Origin: Smallanthus sonchifolius
Taxonomy: Eukaryota; Streptophyta; Magnoliopsida; Asterales; Asteraceae
Length of the DNA: 64,000 nucleotides
Assembly: GCA_023525975.1 (NCBI GenBank)
Contig: CM042029.1
Coordinates: 89,262,849 to 89,326,848 of the forward strand
Reading direction: 5' to 3'
Of this stretch, positions 23,601 through 34,243 are shown piece by piece. Below the pieces are notes generated by a model. That model was not told where the DNA came from. It worked only from the letters and a program-made list of their open reading frames with translations, and did no database searches. The translations under genes were made by a program, and so were the position numbers. Numbering within the stretch: position 1 is the first letter of the stretch; each line of letters starts with the position of its first letter.

Positions 23601-25754
23601 GTGTTCGAATCCGGCCAGCCGAGTTTTTGTTCCTTTTATTTTTTATGCCTTTTAAACAGTTTTAAATCTGTTAAATATTTTTATAAAATCTACTACACTT
23701 TTATGAACTGGGAACTGATTTTTAATTAGACTTTTATTTTCAGAAAACATTTTATTTAATTAAACCCAACTAAAACTTATAAATAAGTAGATCTTAAAAA
23801 TTAATTTAAACTTTGTAAAACTTATATTTTGAGCAGAAACTATTTTATAAAAACATAAATTTAACTTATTATTATTTTCTGAAATAAATAAAATTATTTC
23901 TGTTTAAAACCTTTAAATTAATTTATAAACTTTAATTAAACAGAAACTTATATAAATTTTATAAAATCAGAAAAAGGTTGTAGAATTTATATATTATTTA
24001 GAAAATAGAAACTCATAAACTTATGCATTTTTATAAAATTTAATTAACCAAAAGCTTATGCATTTATTTGATTTAATATAAGAAAATAAATCTACATTGT
24101 TACTTAAGATTGGAAATTTACAAACTTAGAAATTTATAAACTTTAAAAACTTTTACTTAATAAATCATAGACTTGTACATTTTTCTTTTAAACTTATATG
24201 TTATAAAAACTGAAACATATTTATTTATCTAAATTGAAAACATGAGAAATAAATATGCTTTAATTATTTTCTAAACTTTTGAAAACTTATAAACTTTATA
24301 AAAGTTAAATAGAAACTTTAATTTAAAAACATTTATAAACTTATATTTTAAAACATAAACTTTAATTAAATACTTATAAACTTGCAAATTGAAAGAAACT
24401 TTATAAACTTATAAGATACTTATTTAAAACATTTATAAAAACTTATAGTTTTATCTACACATTGAAAACATTTATAAACTTATAATTAAAACATAAACTT
24501 TATAAAAAATTCTATTTTATAAACTTATAGGTACTTGATATTTATTTAAACTTATAAACATCATTTATTTACAGGTTAATTTGTAAAATAAATGTTTAAT
24601 ACTCGAAACTTTAATAAAAACCTAAATGATTTATATTGTTTATTCTTATAGATAATTATTTATCCTTAATAATTACATACTCTTTAAATAATTAATCCTT
24701 AATCACTATTTAGTCTTTAAATACTTTGTATTTAATAATTATTTAATTATTATCTTTAATCCTTATCTTAAATAATTATTTTAAATAATAATTATTTTAA
24801 ACTATGAACTTATTAAACTTTTAAAATCCAAGCCTAGTATGATTCATTCATAACCTTATTTAAAACTTAATTTAAACTTTATAAACACAATCATTCTTGT
24901 CCACCAGTTAATCTTAGAATCCTAGATACTTGCCATAGACTTATAGGATCAAACTTGAAACTTTAGACTTATGTTTTAAGGCTTATTGTGAGGATATTCT
25001 CCCTCAAAATCTTGCTACACTTAATCTTTGTTAGACACTCTCATCATTTCAAGTGAGTATACTTAGCCCCTTTTCATTTTACTTTATTTATAAGTGGAAC
25101 ATGTATCAAACTTCCAAACTTATACAATTCTTGTACAACTATGCCTATATGTTTATTCTTGTGTTATTATGCTTGAGACTTGCATGCTTAAATTAAACTT
25201 AATACTAGCATATCCATTAACTTTGATCAAGCCTATAGTAACAATGATAGATCTATTGTATTTGACCAATCCACCTAGATTGATTGACCCTTCGGGGGGA
25301 GCCCATGGTGATTGTTACTGAATTTAAACTTTAAACTTTTAAGGGTAACCTGCGGGTTATGCCTAAACTTGGTTGGAGGATTGATATGCACAATGTTTAA
25401 CATGTTTGTTCTCACACTTACACTATAGAATGCATGACATAGTGAATTATAAATCTTTTCAAAGACTTTGTTAAACTATATTAAAACCTTCGTATCTCAC
25501 CAACTATTTTTAGTTGACAGTTTACTCAACATGTTTCAGGGTTGCAAGCATGAAGCTTTATTGTGATCACATAGGGTGCTTTGGACTTGGATTCTTATCA
25601 AATTAAACTTTGTATCTTGTTATGCTTTGTTCATTACTTGTATTGTAATCTTGAAAGATTTAAAGAAACTATTTAAACTTTAATAGTCAACCTTGTGCAT
25701 GTGAACAACCGCGTCCGCCCCGACGTATAATCTTCCGTCGGTTGGGGTGTGACA
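20643..25754 (+). repeat. Large 5' LTR of a Gypsy-type element, split by a solo LTR
   Basis: It begins TGTAATATCCAGG (20643) and ends GGTTGGGGTGTGACA (25754), directly followed by a primer-binding site. Without the inserted solo LTR and its duplication it is about 3.2 kb. The right part (24900-25754) is clearly homologous to the right part of the solo LTR: shared blocks are a 'ctcaccaac...tagttgaca' segment and the ending 'gccccgacgta...ggttggggtgtgaca'. The middle is made of AT-rich 'aaacttataaac' words. No matching 3' LTR is present in the window. Confidence 0.8.
21521..23431 (+). repeat. Solo LTR nested in the larger LTR
   Basis: A 1911-bp segment with TGTAACATCC...GGGGTGTGACA ends is bounded on both sides by tcagt (21516-21520 and 23432-23436). 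It has no primer-binding site or internal region, so it is a solo LTR left by recombination between two LTRs. Same family as its host LTR. Confidence 0.92.
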
Positions 25755-25770
25755 GATTGGTATCAGAGCC
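25755..25770 (+). other. Primer-binding site (initiator-Met tRNA type)
   Basis: The bases gattggtatcagagcc follow the LTR end at once. TGGTATCAGAGC is the well-known complement of the 3' end of plant initiator methionine tRNA, so this fixes the LTR as a 5' LTR in plus orientation. Confidence 0.92.
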
Positions 25771-26949
25771 TTGGTTATAGGGAATTAGTTTATTAGACAC
25801 ATGACCTAGACTATAACTTAGGAGTCCCAAACATGAGTTATATCATGCCCTATACTAGGAATTCTCCTCTTCATTCTATTCTTAAACTTTAAACCTTATA
25901 CGTGTATGCTCATACCTGAAATCTTATACCTCTATCTACTTACGGCTTAGAAGAATCTACTACATCGAGGTTATATTCTTAGACTTCAAGGTCTAATCCA
26001 AAAACTAACTCCCGTCAAGAATATTTAAATTCTAAACAATGTATGAGAACCTGTGCGGACCGGAAGGGTGGATACCTGTATTCTAGGAAATTCTGTCAAG
26101 GAAAGCATTTCGTACAAATCCAGATCAACCGTTGGACCCGTATGCTTTCCTGAGAATTCTTGGGATAAGTGTTCACTTATAGGAATGCATGACTTCTCAA
26201 ACGTTAGTGAATTTGAATTACTCTAGATGTGTCAAAGTGCCTATTTAGTAATGTTCACTAAATGGGTGCCATCTAAATACTTATACTTCATGATTTCAAA
26301 TCCATATCTGTAATCCTTACTCTATGAACCTTATGTTCCTTCTCTTCAAGATTTGTCACATAACAACATGCCTACTCGTCATAACCAAAACTGGACTTCA
26401 AAATCCTTATAATACGATACTTAAAACTACATATACATATATTACACTGCAAACTTCATAATTTTATGATACAATACTTAAAAACCCTTGCGTTTAACTA
26501 TGTTCAAATGCATAAGTTATGTAATCACATTTAACACATACATGTATATAAAGTTAAACAAATGGGTAAAAGAAAAGTGCCTGGCCCATTTTCCCTATTT
26601 ATTTGTTACTGAGATGCGCTTTCACAAAAAATAAAAACGGGTAGACAATGATTTACAGGTACACACCCGATGAGTTCCCACGGCCTTCAATACCTACTCT
26701 GCAAAAATATACAGAATAGCTCGATGAGGCTAACTACAGTTCAAGAAAAGTCAGTAGTTTTTAACTTTTTATTATAGTTATGGATGGGTCCTGTACATTT
26801 TTCATTGAAGTTCAAGTGATTTTTATTTGATTTCTTGAATTATGTTGTAAACAGTGACTATTATTTAAATATATAAGAACTTGAAAACACAAATAAAAGA
26901 AATTAATTAAGTATTTGACTAATAAACCCAAGAGTAATGTGGTCGGATT
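25771..26949 (+). other. Start of the retrotransposon interior, then unassigned DNA
   Basis: Sequence after the primer-binding site looks like the untranslated leader of a Gypsy element. No gag motif appears before about 26560, where the composition changes, so the element is truncated. 26560-26949 may be the body of the Helitron that ends at 26983; its 5' end could not be found. Confidence 0.45.
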
Positions 26950-26983
26950 TCACCGCTGCCGCGAAGCGCGGGCGTACCCACTA
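26950..26983 (+). mobile_element. Helitron 3' terminus (second family)
   Basis: The GC-rich hairpin CCGCGAAGCGCGG is followed by gcgtaccca and CTAG before host T. It resembles the ends at 44378, 45072 and 48721. Only the end is certain. Confidence 0.55.
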
Positions 26984-26984
26984 G

Positions 26985-27049
26985 TATACGTACATGCATA
27001 ACTACTTATATATATAATTAAAATTTATATAACATAATAAGTATGATTT
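26985..27049 (+). repeat. Part of a 130-bp AT-rich repeat, left of the Copia element
   Basis: The words atacgtacatgcataactacttatat and aattaaaatttatataac are shared with 32710-32770. The Copia target duplication gattt ends this piece (27045-27049), and the repeat resumes right of the element at 32636. Confidence 0.75.
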
Positions 27050-27066
27050 TGTTGTATAACAACGAC

Positions 27067-28798
27067 TGGTGTGCTACGAACTATACGCAAAAACCTACAA
27101 GTTCTAATATTTATAATAAAACGGACAAACCTAAACTAACGCGCACAATATGGCAAGTGTACCGATCGTTTGCAGAATAGATAGATAAGACCGAGTATCG
27201 AACCTACGGACACTGTATGTACAGCGAAATATTGACTCAGATGCAGGATAACTAATTACAAAAAGGGGGTTTTCTTTTATTTAAGAGAGAAATAAACTAT
27301 AGAAAATAAAGGAAAAGACGAGGACAAACAAACTAGCGTGAGAATAAATACGGAACGAAAACAGATAGGGTGAAAGCACTACCTAGGCCCGAATCCTACA
27401 CGTGTCTGACGAATGTTCTATCGGTAATGGAACTGATGTGATACCGGGATCTTAAAATACTAAACTCAAAGGGAACCTAGAGCACCCTCAACCCTTCTCA
27501 AGGATTGTCAACTAAGAGACCTAAAAGCCGTTAAACCACTGGCTGGACGGGTTCCCCTCACAGGTCATCCAGTCTACTCAAGAAGTATCCGCTAGACAAT
27601 CTACCTCACAGCGCGAAAGTCTCAATACACCTAAGTGCAAGGGATAACTAAGAATTTCCTATTGGACTCGGTAAACAAGATGTGAACGACGAACTAGACA
27701 GACCTTCTCACAAAGATTCTAAACTAGCGATCAGACACACGAGATAAACCGACAATCTCTCACCTCGCAGCTATTAAGATTGGTTGAATATTTAGATTTA
27801 CCAATTCACGAATTTCATTCCTATGGAATACTACGTCTAGCAAACCATCCAATAATCAAAAACACACGGCAATTGATCTAGCATGCACCTATTATATGAA
27901 AGACATTCATCAAAGCACATGAGGACTGAAAAATCATTCAATTGATAAACTAAATACGCATACACATCCAATGATCAAAACCAAGTTTGTTACATCATGA
28001 GTTCTTAACATTCAAAAGTTCCAAAAACCAACAAAAACCAATGTTAAACATGTGCAATCATCTAAACCTAGGTAGACAACAAGAATCTAGCCAAGAAACA
28101 TGTTCAAAATTATAAAACAATAAGTAACTAGGCTGTTCATCATGTTAGAATTGACAAGAAAACAAGAACGAATCAAAAATATGTAACCCGAGGTGAATCC
28201 GGCTTCAATTCTTCGATCCCAACGCTTGTTCTTGATCAATATCCACTTCTCCTCCTCCGATTTTAGTCCACAATCACCTTCTTGAGGCTAGAATGTTCCT
28301 CCTTTTCGTCTTCTGCCGTCACAAGGTGGTCTCCAGCCGCTCTAGGCTCGTCCTCCTCCCTTTAGGGTTTTCTAATTTTTGGTTTAAAAGGAGTTGTCTG
28401 CGAAAAACCACCCGTCGCGTAGCGCGACGGGATCTTGCACACTCCTCGCGTAGCGCTAGGGCCCCAGAAAAGACAAAACAGTCGGGCAATCATTAAAAGG
28501 GCAATTCTGACATTTTGCATTCCTCGCGTAGCGCGACGAAATTCCAATACCTGTCGTGCTACGCGACAGGGGTAAAAATCCAGAAAGTTTCTTCTTTTTT
28601 TTTCTTATCCACAGCCCTCTCGCACGAACCGGAAACTCGTTCTTCTTCGTTTTCAATCATATCTGCTTCCTTTGTGACCTAACAACCAAAATATATAGAA
28701 ATATTAAGTACAAGCAGTTATAGAAGAAAACCGAAGCAAAACAAACACAAAGTGGGAATAAAATTGACAGTAAAATGCATGTATTTTACAATACATCA
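27067..28798 (+). repeat. Solo LTR inserted 17 bp into the Copia LTR
   Basis: A 1732-bp segment starting TGGTGTGCTACG and ending TACAATACATCA is flanked by acgac (27062-27066 and 28799-28803). Removing it joins the Copia LTR perfectly. Inside are four near-palindromic words of the kind CGTCGCGTAGCGCGACGG (28412-28570). No primer-binding site or protein domain. Its orientation is not proven. Confidence 0.88.
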
Positions 28799-28803
28799 AC
28801 GAC

Positions 28804-28997
28804 CTAATAGCAACCAATATACAAAGTATGTAAACATAAGAAAGAAGAGAATGAGAGAAAAGAGAGAAGTCTTTTTTATTAGAGATATCATATCAAGTAC
28901 AAGAGCCACTATATATAGTGCTAATATAATTAATACAAACATAAGTAATATGGGAGTTAGGAACTTGGATAGTCACCATAATAACATATTCATAGCA
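28804..28997 (-). repeat. Main part of the left Copia LTR (3' LTR in element sense)
   Basis: It aligns base for base with 32443-32635 apart from a few changes. Its terminal CA is CATAGCA rather than CATAACA. Confidence 0.9.
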
Positions 28998-31207
28998 CTC
29001 CCCCTTGACTATCCAATTAATATATTTGGAGATGTTGCCTCGTTAAAAACCTTGCAAGGAAAACCCAGTGGGACAAAACCATAGCTAAGGAAAAAAGAGT
29101 GCAACGCGCATTATACACAATTAACAACATACTTCAGGATGATGTTAAATCAGTACTTCAGGACTGTGAGATAAACTGATGCTACTAGATCAGTTATGTT
29201 ACCTCATTAAAAACCTTGCTAGGAAAACCCAGTGTGACAAAACCATAGCAAAGGGAAAAAGAGTGCAACGTGTATAATACTCCCCCTCATTTATATATAT
29301 CCTTTAGGTGATGTATGTTGATCTTTTGAAAAAAATCCTCAAAACTTCTATAGTCAATGATTTGTTATTTTATTCCTTGAAATGCAATTCCTTAAGTTGG
29401 CCAACGATGTATGATCTTCATGTAAAATTTCTGTTGCCTCCTCTCGTAAACATATACCACCAGACTCACGATTATGTTGTGTTACATGACGTGCATCTGC
29501 AAGACTAACTAAACTTGTTTCGATGGGTTAGCAAAATATAAACCCAAAGCTTTCTTACCTTAAGGGTATCAAAATATTTGTTTGTATTAAATGTTTCAAC
29601 ATCTTCTTGATGTCACTCGATTGATGGATAAAAATAACTTTATACAAATTTTGATCTCTTCAAGAGATACAACAAACATGTGATTGTTCTTTCAATAAAG
29701 CATATGGATCATTTACAACATATTTATATCTTTATATTTCAAGATAATCAGTGAGTCGATTATACCACACTCGACCCGACTATTTCAATCCATATACAGA
29801 ACTTGTTATAATATAATTCTCAAGGTTGTATATAAATGCTTGAAACATTTATAATCCATCATGGACTTCTTTCCAACTTGACTAATTATGCATGTGCATT
29901 CACTCTTCAGAAGTTTGGTACATAAACTTTATCTTTTAGCAAATAATTACAAATCGATAACAATGGATTCATTTCCAATCTATATTGTACGTACCATCAT
30001 TGGCATACCATAATAATCATGTTGAATTTATTTCTTGCATGTTTACTGGTGCACAGGGATTACATTTTTTAAGATGTTTCAAATAACTTTTAAACATTCA
30101 ATCGCTTTAGAAAACTCATAAGGAGTTCCAATCAATTCAATAACGTATACAACAGACATAATGTATACGGATCTGAATCTGTATACAACAATCATAATGT
30201 TCTCGAGAACTTACTCTACATGATTTTAGTAGTATGAATCCATTAGGGATTTTCTTTGTAAATTTTGAAATCATGTGTCTCACAACATTTTAAGATGCAT
30301 ATCAATTTTCTCTTTATATTACCAGACTAATAAGATGTTGGAAATCACTGCATCCACCACTAGAGAATCTGTCTCCTTATAATTAATTATAGGTATTTGC
30401 GAAAATCCTTGTGCCACCAATTTTGCCTTCTATCTTTTTTTCATTATTTCACATAATTCTTTCGCACAAAAGACCTCACTTATATCCAACATATTTACAC
30501 CTTCATGTATCTGGACTGCTAGTCCAAACCATTTATATTTTGTGAGAGAAGACAATTCTGCCTCATTTGCATCTTTCCATTTTGGCCAATCATTTCTATA
30601 TTTTCATTCATAGGCAGATACATTATTGATCCTCATCATTTTGATTATTTCAAGCGCTATTATATACAAAAGTATAACGACGTCGATTTTGTGTCTATTC
30701 CATACATTTCTAGACATGACATAATTTACCGAGATCTCTTTATTTTCAGGTACCTAGGGTTCTTCCGGAACCATCATGTCTAGTGTCTCTTTAGGAGACC
30801 ATTCTAATGTACCTCGACTTGACCATCTTAATTACTTGCTCCTTTTCTGAGGATTTTTATTCTTGGAATCGCCTAGTCTATCACATTGCAGACGTGCCAT
30901 AAACTCATTATCAATATGTGATTGTCCTTCTTGAACACTAACATTAATTGGAGCATTAGCAACTGGTATATGTGACTTAGTCACTCTTTTTTAAGGTCAG
31001 TTAATGTGTCTGGTAATTGATTCTTATCTTGGTAATGAATTATCTTTCGAACTTCTGGTTCACATTGTTTAGTTTGAGGATCAACGATAATTCATTCCAA
31101 CTCATTCTTTTTCCAGCTGCTTTTAATCTCCCCCTAATGTTGGGATGTTAATTCATTAAGTGAAAAACCAATATATTGAGCCATAAATGAATCATTCAGT
31201 AGTGGCT

Positions 31208-31540
31208 CTATTCATACCCAACATATATTCTCAACCTCCTTTGAGGTCCCATCTTTGTCCATTGTGGTTGATCAATTTCAATATATACCACACAACCAAA
31301 AAATATTAGATGGAAAATATTTGGTCCTGACCAAAAACCAACTGTAATGGGGAGGAAGTAAAACTCGTTGGCTTGATGTGAATTAATTTTATTGCATGCA
31401 AAATCACATGTAACAAAATATATACATGAACTTTTGCTCTCATGATTATTGAGTTTGCACTCAATCGAAGACGTCTGTTGATCGTCTTGAACAAAAGCAA
31501 TTCGTGTATCAGAATGTTCAACACTTATTCCAATAATCAT
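31208..31540 (-). pseudogene. Copia integrase remnant
   Basis: Two overlapping frames read parts of the integrase C-terminal region. SFTSSPLQLVFGQDQ is in one frame; IFFGCVVYIEIDQPQWTKMG and PQRRLRIYVGYE are in another. Plant Copia elements have FGCAVY...TKMGPQRRLGIYVGY here. Frameshifts and stops separate the pieces. Confidence 0.85.
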
Positions 31541-32425
31541 TAGTAACTTGGGGATTCAATTCGTCGTTATTACAAAAATAAATGATATCTGGAAAAACTG
31601 TGCTTGCTATCTCATTAGCTAAGCAACAAATCATGCAAACTTCTGGTTGCAAATTTGATAGCCATTTAGACGATGCATCGATTTAAAACACTAAACGTTA
31701 TCATGTTGTTATGTATGCGTATATCTTTATCACTTCTAGAATATATATATAGAGATTCACACCCTACTTTAGTTGGTAAATAATTAACTTCCCTTGAGAG
31801 CAAACATTACATGTTTAATTCTCAATTCAGGTTCTTCAATATGTTTCACATAATTATTGACTCGAGATGGTCTAACCGGTCATGCCAATTAATTAAATAA
31901 TCATGATCCATAAACTTCTGGTTATGATCATATATCCTTTAGTTGCATTCATGTTTGTTTAATACACAATGAAATATACAAGAGAATAATGTATTATTAT
32001 TTTAGTTATTTTTCATAACCATGATTTTGAATTTAGTAAGATATACATAATGTGATATAACATGATTTATTATACACATGAAACTTTCAATATTATAACA
32101 TGTAAGACATAATTAGCATCAACCAACTTTTAAGAACATAAATCCATCTACAGTTAATAAATAATATCATAGTTTGATTATATGGTTTGAAAATCTTTAT
32201 TAGTATATTTTTATTTGATACTAAAAGATGACAATTTTAACAAATATAAATTTCTTTGTCCAATAACGCATTAATAAAAATTATTAAAATAAAAATATAA
32301 TTCTCGACATAATCCAAAATTGTATGAATTACAATATGGATTTTTGTTTGAATGAATTAAGAAAAGAACAAAGATTTTTTACCTTATTATGATTCAATTC
32401 CAAATAGCAATTCGTGCTGATAACG

Positions 32426-32635
32426 TGTTGTATAACAACGACCTAATAGAAACCAATATACAAAGTATGTAAACATAAGAAAGAAGAGAATGAGAGAAAA
32501 GAGAGAAGTCTTTTTATTAGAGATATTATATCAAGTACAAGAGCCACTATATATAGTGTTAATATCATTAATACAAACATAAGTAATATGAGAGTTAGGA
32601 ACTTGGATAGTCACCATAATAACATATTCATAACA
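32426..32635 (-). repeat. Right Copia LTR (5' LTR in element sense)
   Basis: Intact 210-bp LTR with TG...CA ends. The neighbouring inner sequence (minus strand CGTTATCAGCACGAA) takes the place of the primer-binding site; I cannot assign its tRNA. Confidence 0.9.
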
Positions 32636-32850
32636 GATTTAATTATTATTGTCATATTTATATATGATAATACTTATTATTTAATGATTTATAAGTTAAT
32701 TATTTTATTTATATACGTACATATATAATTACTTATATATATAATTAAAATTTATATAACATTATAAATATGATTTAATTATTATTATTATTATCATATT
32801 CATATATGATAATACTTATTATGTAATATGTATATTTATTATATTAACTA
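32636..32850 (+). repeat. Tandem 130-bp AT-rich repeat, right part
   Basis: Continues the repeat cut by the Copia element. The block 'tgatttaattatta...catatatgataatactta' occurs at 32640-32690 and again at 32770-32822, and the 'tatacgtacat...aaaatttatataaca' block precedes the second copy. Confidence 0.65.
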
Positions 32851-33049
32851 AAAACTAGTATATTTAAATGAATAATAAGTTCGCGAGTTTACTTAAGCTC
32901 GAATCTATACTCATTTATTAAATGAGCTTTAATTTAAGTTCGAGCCCTTTAAATTTCACTCGATACAAACTTTTAATAAATCAATCTCAAGTAAATAACT
33001 CACGATCAGTTTGACTCAGTTACTTTTTTTTTCTTAATGACATCCTTAT

Positions 33050-33325
33050 TGTAATAAATGATTCCAAAGAATGTCACGTGTTCTCACCATATTTTTTTTA
33101 TCAAAATCTTCTAATTTTCCTTTTTTGAGTAAGTTTGAATTTTGAAATTTAATTATATTAATGTTTTTATTTTTTTTAAAGATAATATAAAATTTGATCT
33201 AATTACTACTTAGTTAAGAAAACAACGAATTTTATTTCGTGTTTAACACATTATTTTAAATTTTTATATATATTATTCTAATTTCATTTTTCTAAATCCA
33301 TGTAATACATGAGTATATAACCTAG
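33050..33325 (+). mobile_element. Degenerate Helitron copy
   Basis: It shares aatgtcacgtgttctcacc near its start and the decayed hairpin catgtaatacatg with CTAG (33322-33325) at its end with 14717-15160. The 5' end has diverged, so the start is approximate. Confidence 0.5.
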
Positions 33326-33793
33326 TTTAGTGATATAACAATAACAAATTGGGAGACAAGGCTCAATGCAAGGGAAGGTGGTTTCCAAATATTACCAAAC
33401 AATAATGATCACTTTCTATTGGAGTTTTGAAAACAAGATCCATTTAACCAATTAAGCTTGTAACTATTGTTGTTGTTGGTTCAATTATGATTTAATGGAC
33501 GCTAGTTGATTTTTAAAAACTCTGATGAACTTAGAGAAAACATGTCACTCTTTGACTCCTCCGTTTGCTAGCTGACCCAATTTTAAGATTGATTGCGAAT
33601 TCAATTGAGGATCGGTTTCAAAACTATTGCTTTTTACTATCAAATTTATCCGATTTTAATCAAATTAGTTAACATAAATAGTCAAATAAAAACAAAAAAG
33701 GAAAAGAAGTTTGTTTTTTTCTTATTAAATTAATAATTTAACTAATGATGTTTGGATTAAAATGTAATCAAAGTTTTTTCTTTTAATGTATAA

Positions 33794-34243
33794 CTAGGTT
33801 AAAATCCCGTATATTACACGGGTTGAATAAATAAAATGTTATATACTTAGTAATAATAAAAAATTTATATTTTTAAAAACCCGTGTAATACACGGGTTGA
33901 ATAAACCGGTATATTACATCAGTTGAACTATTTATAATTAAATAATAAATATCCGTAATTAGATTTATATTAAAAATCTAATAATATTTTTTTTAATATC
34001 AGTATTCAATATGAGAGAGAGGCGAAAAAAAATGATATAAATGAACCAAAAAGTGACACGTGTCCATATAATTTAATTTAATTTATTAATATAAAGATTA
34101 TCATTTGATATTATTATTTAATATGAGAGAGATAAATAAAAAAGTTAATATTTAATAGGAGAGAGAGGTAGAAAAATAAAAGTAAAAAGTAACCAGAGAG
34201 TGACACGTGTCCTCGATAATTTTTTTTTATTATATAGTACAGA
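33794..34243 (-). mobile_element. Helitron copy with duplicated end modules
   Basis: The minus strand begins TCTGTACTATATAATAA and ends CTAG (33794-33797) after a CCCGTGTAATATACGGG hairpin. GACACGTGTC occurs twice (near 34200 and 34060) and the hairpin type twice (near 33815 and 33885). The copy therefore looks like two elements merged or an internal duplication. 450 bp, non-coding. Confidence 0.78.

Larger units (their letters stand above)
27050..32635 (-). mobile_element. Degenerate Copia element with a split left LTR
   Basis: The target duplication gattt flanks the element (27045-27049 and 32636-32640). The right LTR is 32426-32635 (210 bp, TGTTGTATAAC...CATATTCATAACA on plus). The left LTR is 27050-27066 plus 28804-28997, interrupted by another LTR. 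The polypurine tract AAGGGGGAG (minus strand) lies beside the left LTR at 28998, so the element reads on the minus strand. The interior (about 3.4 kb) retains Copia integrase remnants only; gag, RT and RNase H are broken beyond reading by eye. The integrase wording fits the Tork-like lineage. Confidence 0.88.

Noticed and set aside
25755..25770. tRNA-like word TGGTATCAGAGC considered as a tRNA gene
   Set aside because: Only the primer-binding site is present; no cloverleaf can be drawn around it.
28412..28570. Four similar GC palindromes considered as a CRISPR-like array
   Set aside because: Spacing is irregular, the repeats differ, and the host is a plant nuclear genome; they belong to an LTR.
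31208..31540. Apparent small proteins on the minus strand
   Set aside because: They are frameshifted Copia integrase pieces, not genes.
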